A stretch of 15,075 bases of DNA from UBA11540 sp045531755 (GTDB taxonomy: Bacteria > Bacillota > Clostridia > Oscillospirales > Ruminococcaceae), in NCBI GenBank assembly GCA_045531755.1, contig JAZSEP010000052.1, positions 1-15,075 on the forward strand. The letters run 5' to 3'. Below, one piece after another: positions 14,379 through 15,075 of this stretch. Position 1 is the first letter of the stretch, and each line of letters starts with the position of its first letter. The notes below the pieces were generated by a model. It saw only the letters and a program-made list of their open reading frames with translations. It did not search any database and had not been told where the DNA came from. Both the position numbers and the translations under genes were made by a program.

Positions 14379-14900
14379 TTAAAACAAAAATCCAAAAACA
14401 ACGGATACGCCCTCGGTGAGCAGTCCCATTATCAAACCGCTCGTTATAACGCCGGCTAAAACTGCAAGAGTTGCTTTTACAAGTCTCAATCTAAGTATTG
14501 CCGCAACAAAGGAGCCTGTCCAAGCGCCCGTTCCCGGTAATGGAATGGCAACGAAAAGGAACAATCCAAAAAGCTCATAGTTGCCGATGGTTTTTGCCTT
14601 TTCATCAGCTCTCTTATTGACCTTAAAGAGTATCTTGCCGATAAAGTTAATGCATTTATACCAAAACCTGACGATAACGTTTCTGTTCTGTGTCTGAACG
14701 TCCTTTTGCAGCGCAAACCAAGCTGTAACTCTTTTCGAAAACATTATGATAAACGGAACGGGTAGCATATTACCTAAAACGCAAACCAAAAGCGACAGCC
14801 AAAAAGGTATGTCCATCTCCAAAGCCGCGGGCATTCCCAAACGCAGCTCAACAACCGGAAGCATAGAAATTAAAAATACATATATGCACTTTTTTAACAT
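14379..14900 (-). CDS. COG2426-type 'small multidrug export' membrane protein
   Basis: A 173-residue hydrophobic protein of the Sm_multidrug_ex family (PF06695, COG2426). Membrane segments are visible at about 5-25, 32-57, 110-135 and 141-170. The conserved 'LPVVELRLGMPAAL' (14-27) and 'FVAIPLPGTGAWTGSFVAA' (116-134) motifs identify the family. A basic, polar region at about 58-105 separates the two halves. The name comes from an early annotation; transport of drugs has not been demonstrated to my knowledge. The ATG at 14900 is chosen because AGGAGG (14907-14912) lies six bases upstream. A longer reading from 14957 would run back through the 3' end of the preceding gene. The ribosome binding site overlaps the stop codon of that gene, so the two are co-transcribed. 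Confidence 0.9.
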   Translation of the reverse strand: MLKKCIYVFLISMLPVVELRLGMPAALEMDIPFWLSLLVCVLGNMLPVPFIIMFSKRVTAWFALQKDVQTQNRNVIVRFWYKCINFIGKILFKVNKRADEKAKTIGNYELFGLFLFVAIPLPGTGAWTGSFVAAILRLRLVKATLAVLAGVITSGLIMGLLTEGVSVVFGFLF

Positions 14901-14910
14901 TTTCAGCCTC

Positions 14911-15075
14911 CTATTTTTTAGGTTTTGGATTGTCAAGGCAGGACATATGTCTGTCAATAATTGTTTCAGCAGCCCTCTCCAGCGTTGAAGAAACGTGGCA
15001 CAAATACAGTATCGAAGCTAAAAGCTGTTCGTCATCCTCGGTATTAACCTTGTCGCTGAAGGACGCGAAAAAGTC
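14911..15075 (-). CDS. 3' end of an unrecognised gene upstream of the COG2426 gene
   Basis: The last 54 codons of a minus-strand gene that enters from the right edge. It opens in the window with DFFASFSDKVNTEDDEQLLAS and continues as ILYLCHVSSTLERAAETIID, ending with a basic tail NPKPKK and a TAG at 14913-14911. The region is helical in character, with one cysteine in LCHVSS and one in MSCLDN. I do not recognise the family. Coding is supported by the uninterrupted frame to a stop that sits in the next gene's ribosome binding site, the same tight spacing as elsewhere in this genome. The function is undetermined. Confidence 0.6.
   Translation of the reverse strand, partial: DFFASFSDKVNTEDDEQLLASILYLCHVSSTLERAAETIIDRHMSCLDNPKPKK

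Noticed and set aside
14901..14957. Longer N-terminus of the COG2426 protein from an ATG at 14957
   Set aside because: It overlaps the end of the upstream gene in another frame and places the AGGAGG site inside the coding sequence; the start at 14900 fits the family.

Overview
The window looks like chromosomal backbone from an anaerobic, endospore-forming member of the Clostridia, probably of the Oscillospirales/Ruminococcaceae type. The evidence is an alpha/beta-type small acid-soluble spore protein, HPr kinase/phosphorylase, WhiA and RapZ of the Firmicutes kind, GatCAB amidotransferase, strong AGGAGG ribosome binding sites and moderate-to-low GC content. The placement is inference; there is no rRNA gene here to confirm it. 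I see no insertion sequence, phage gene, CRISPR array, tRNA or rRNA. No stretch over 300 bases lacks a gene.

Layout. (1) Bases 1-83 hold the start of a minus-strand DUF378-type membrane protein that runs off the left edge. (2) Bases 181-5322 form a tight minus-strand operon: mscL, hprK, a ROK glucokinase, murB, rapZ, whiA. It has a promoter near 5358-5386 and a strong terminator at 149-180. It combines an osmotic safety valve, carbon catabolite control, glucose phosphorylation, peptidoglycan precursor synthesis and envelope/division regulation. The usual yvcK gene between rapZ and whiA is absent. (3) Bases 5444-5981 hold a small plus-strand sporulation-type locus: an unrecognised 63-residue protein, then an alpha/beta SASP, then a terminator. 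(4) Bases 5983-6516 encode a convergent minus-strand protein of unknown function. It may be a remnant of a Mur-ligase-like domain. (5) Bases 6601-14369 form a plus-strand operon: ligA, gatC, gatA, gatB, a TIGR03960-type radical SAM protein and its DUF2344 partner. It has an extended -10 promoter and a perfect 13-bp terminator. (6) Bases 14379-15075 hold a minus-strand COG2426 'small multidrug export' membrane protein and the 3' end of an upstream gene I do not recognise.

The genes are mostly conserved housekeeping functions. The less explained parts are the 63-residue spore-locus protein, the 177-residue protein at 5983-6516, the two-gene radical SAM/DUF2344 system behind gatCAB, and the partial gene at the right edge. 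I found no convincing new multi-gene system.
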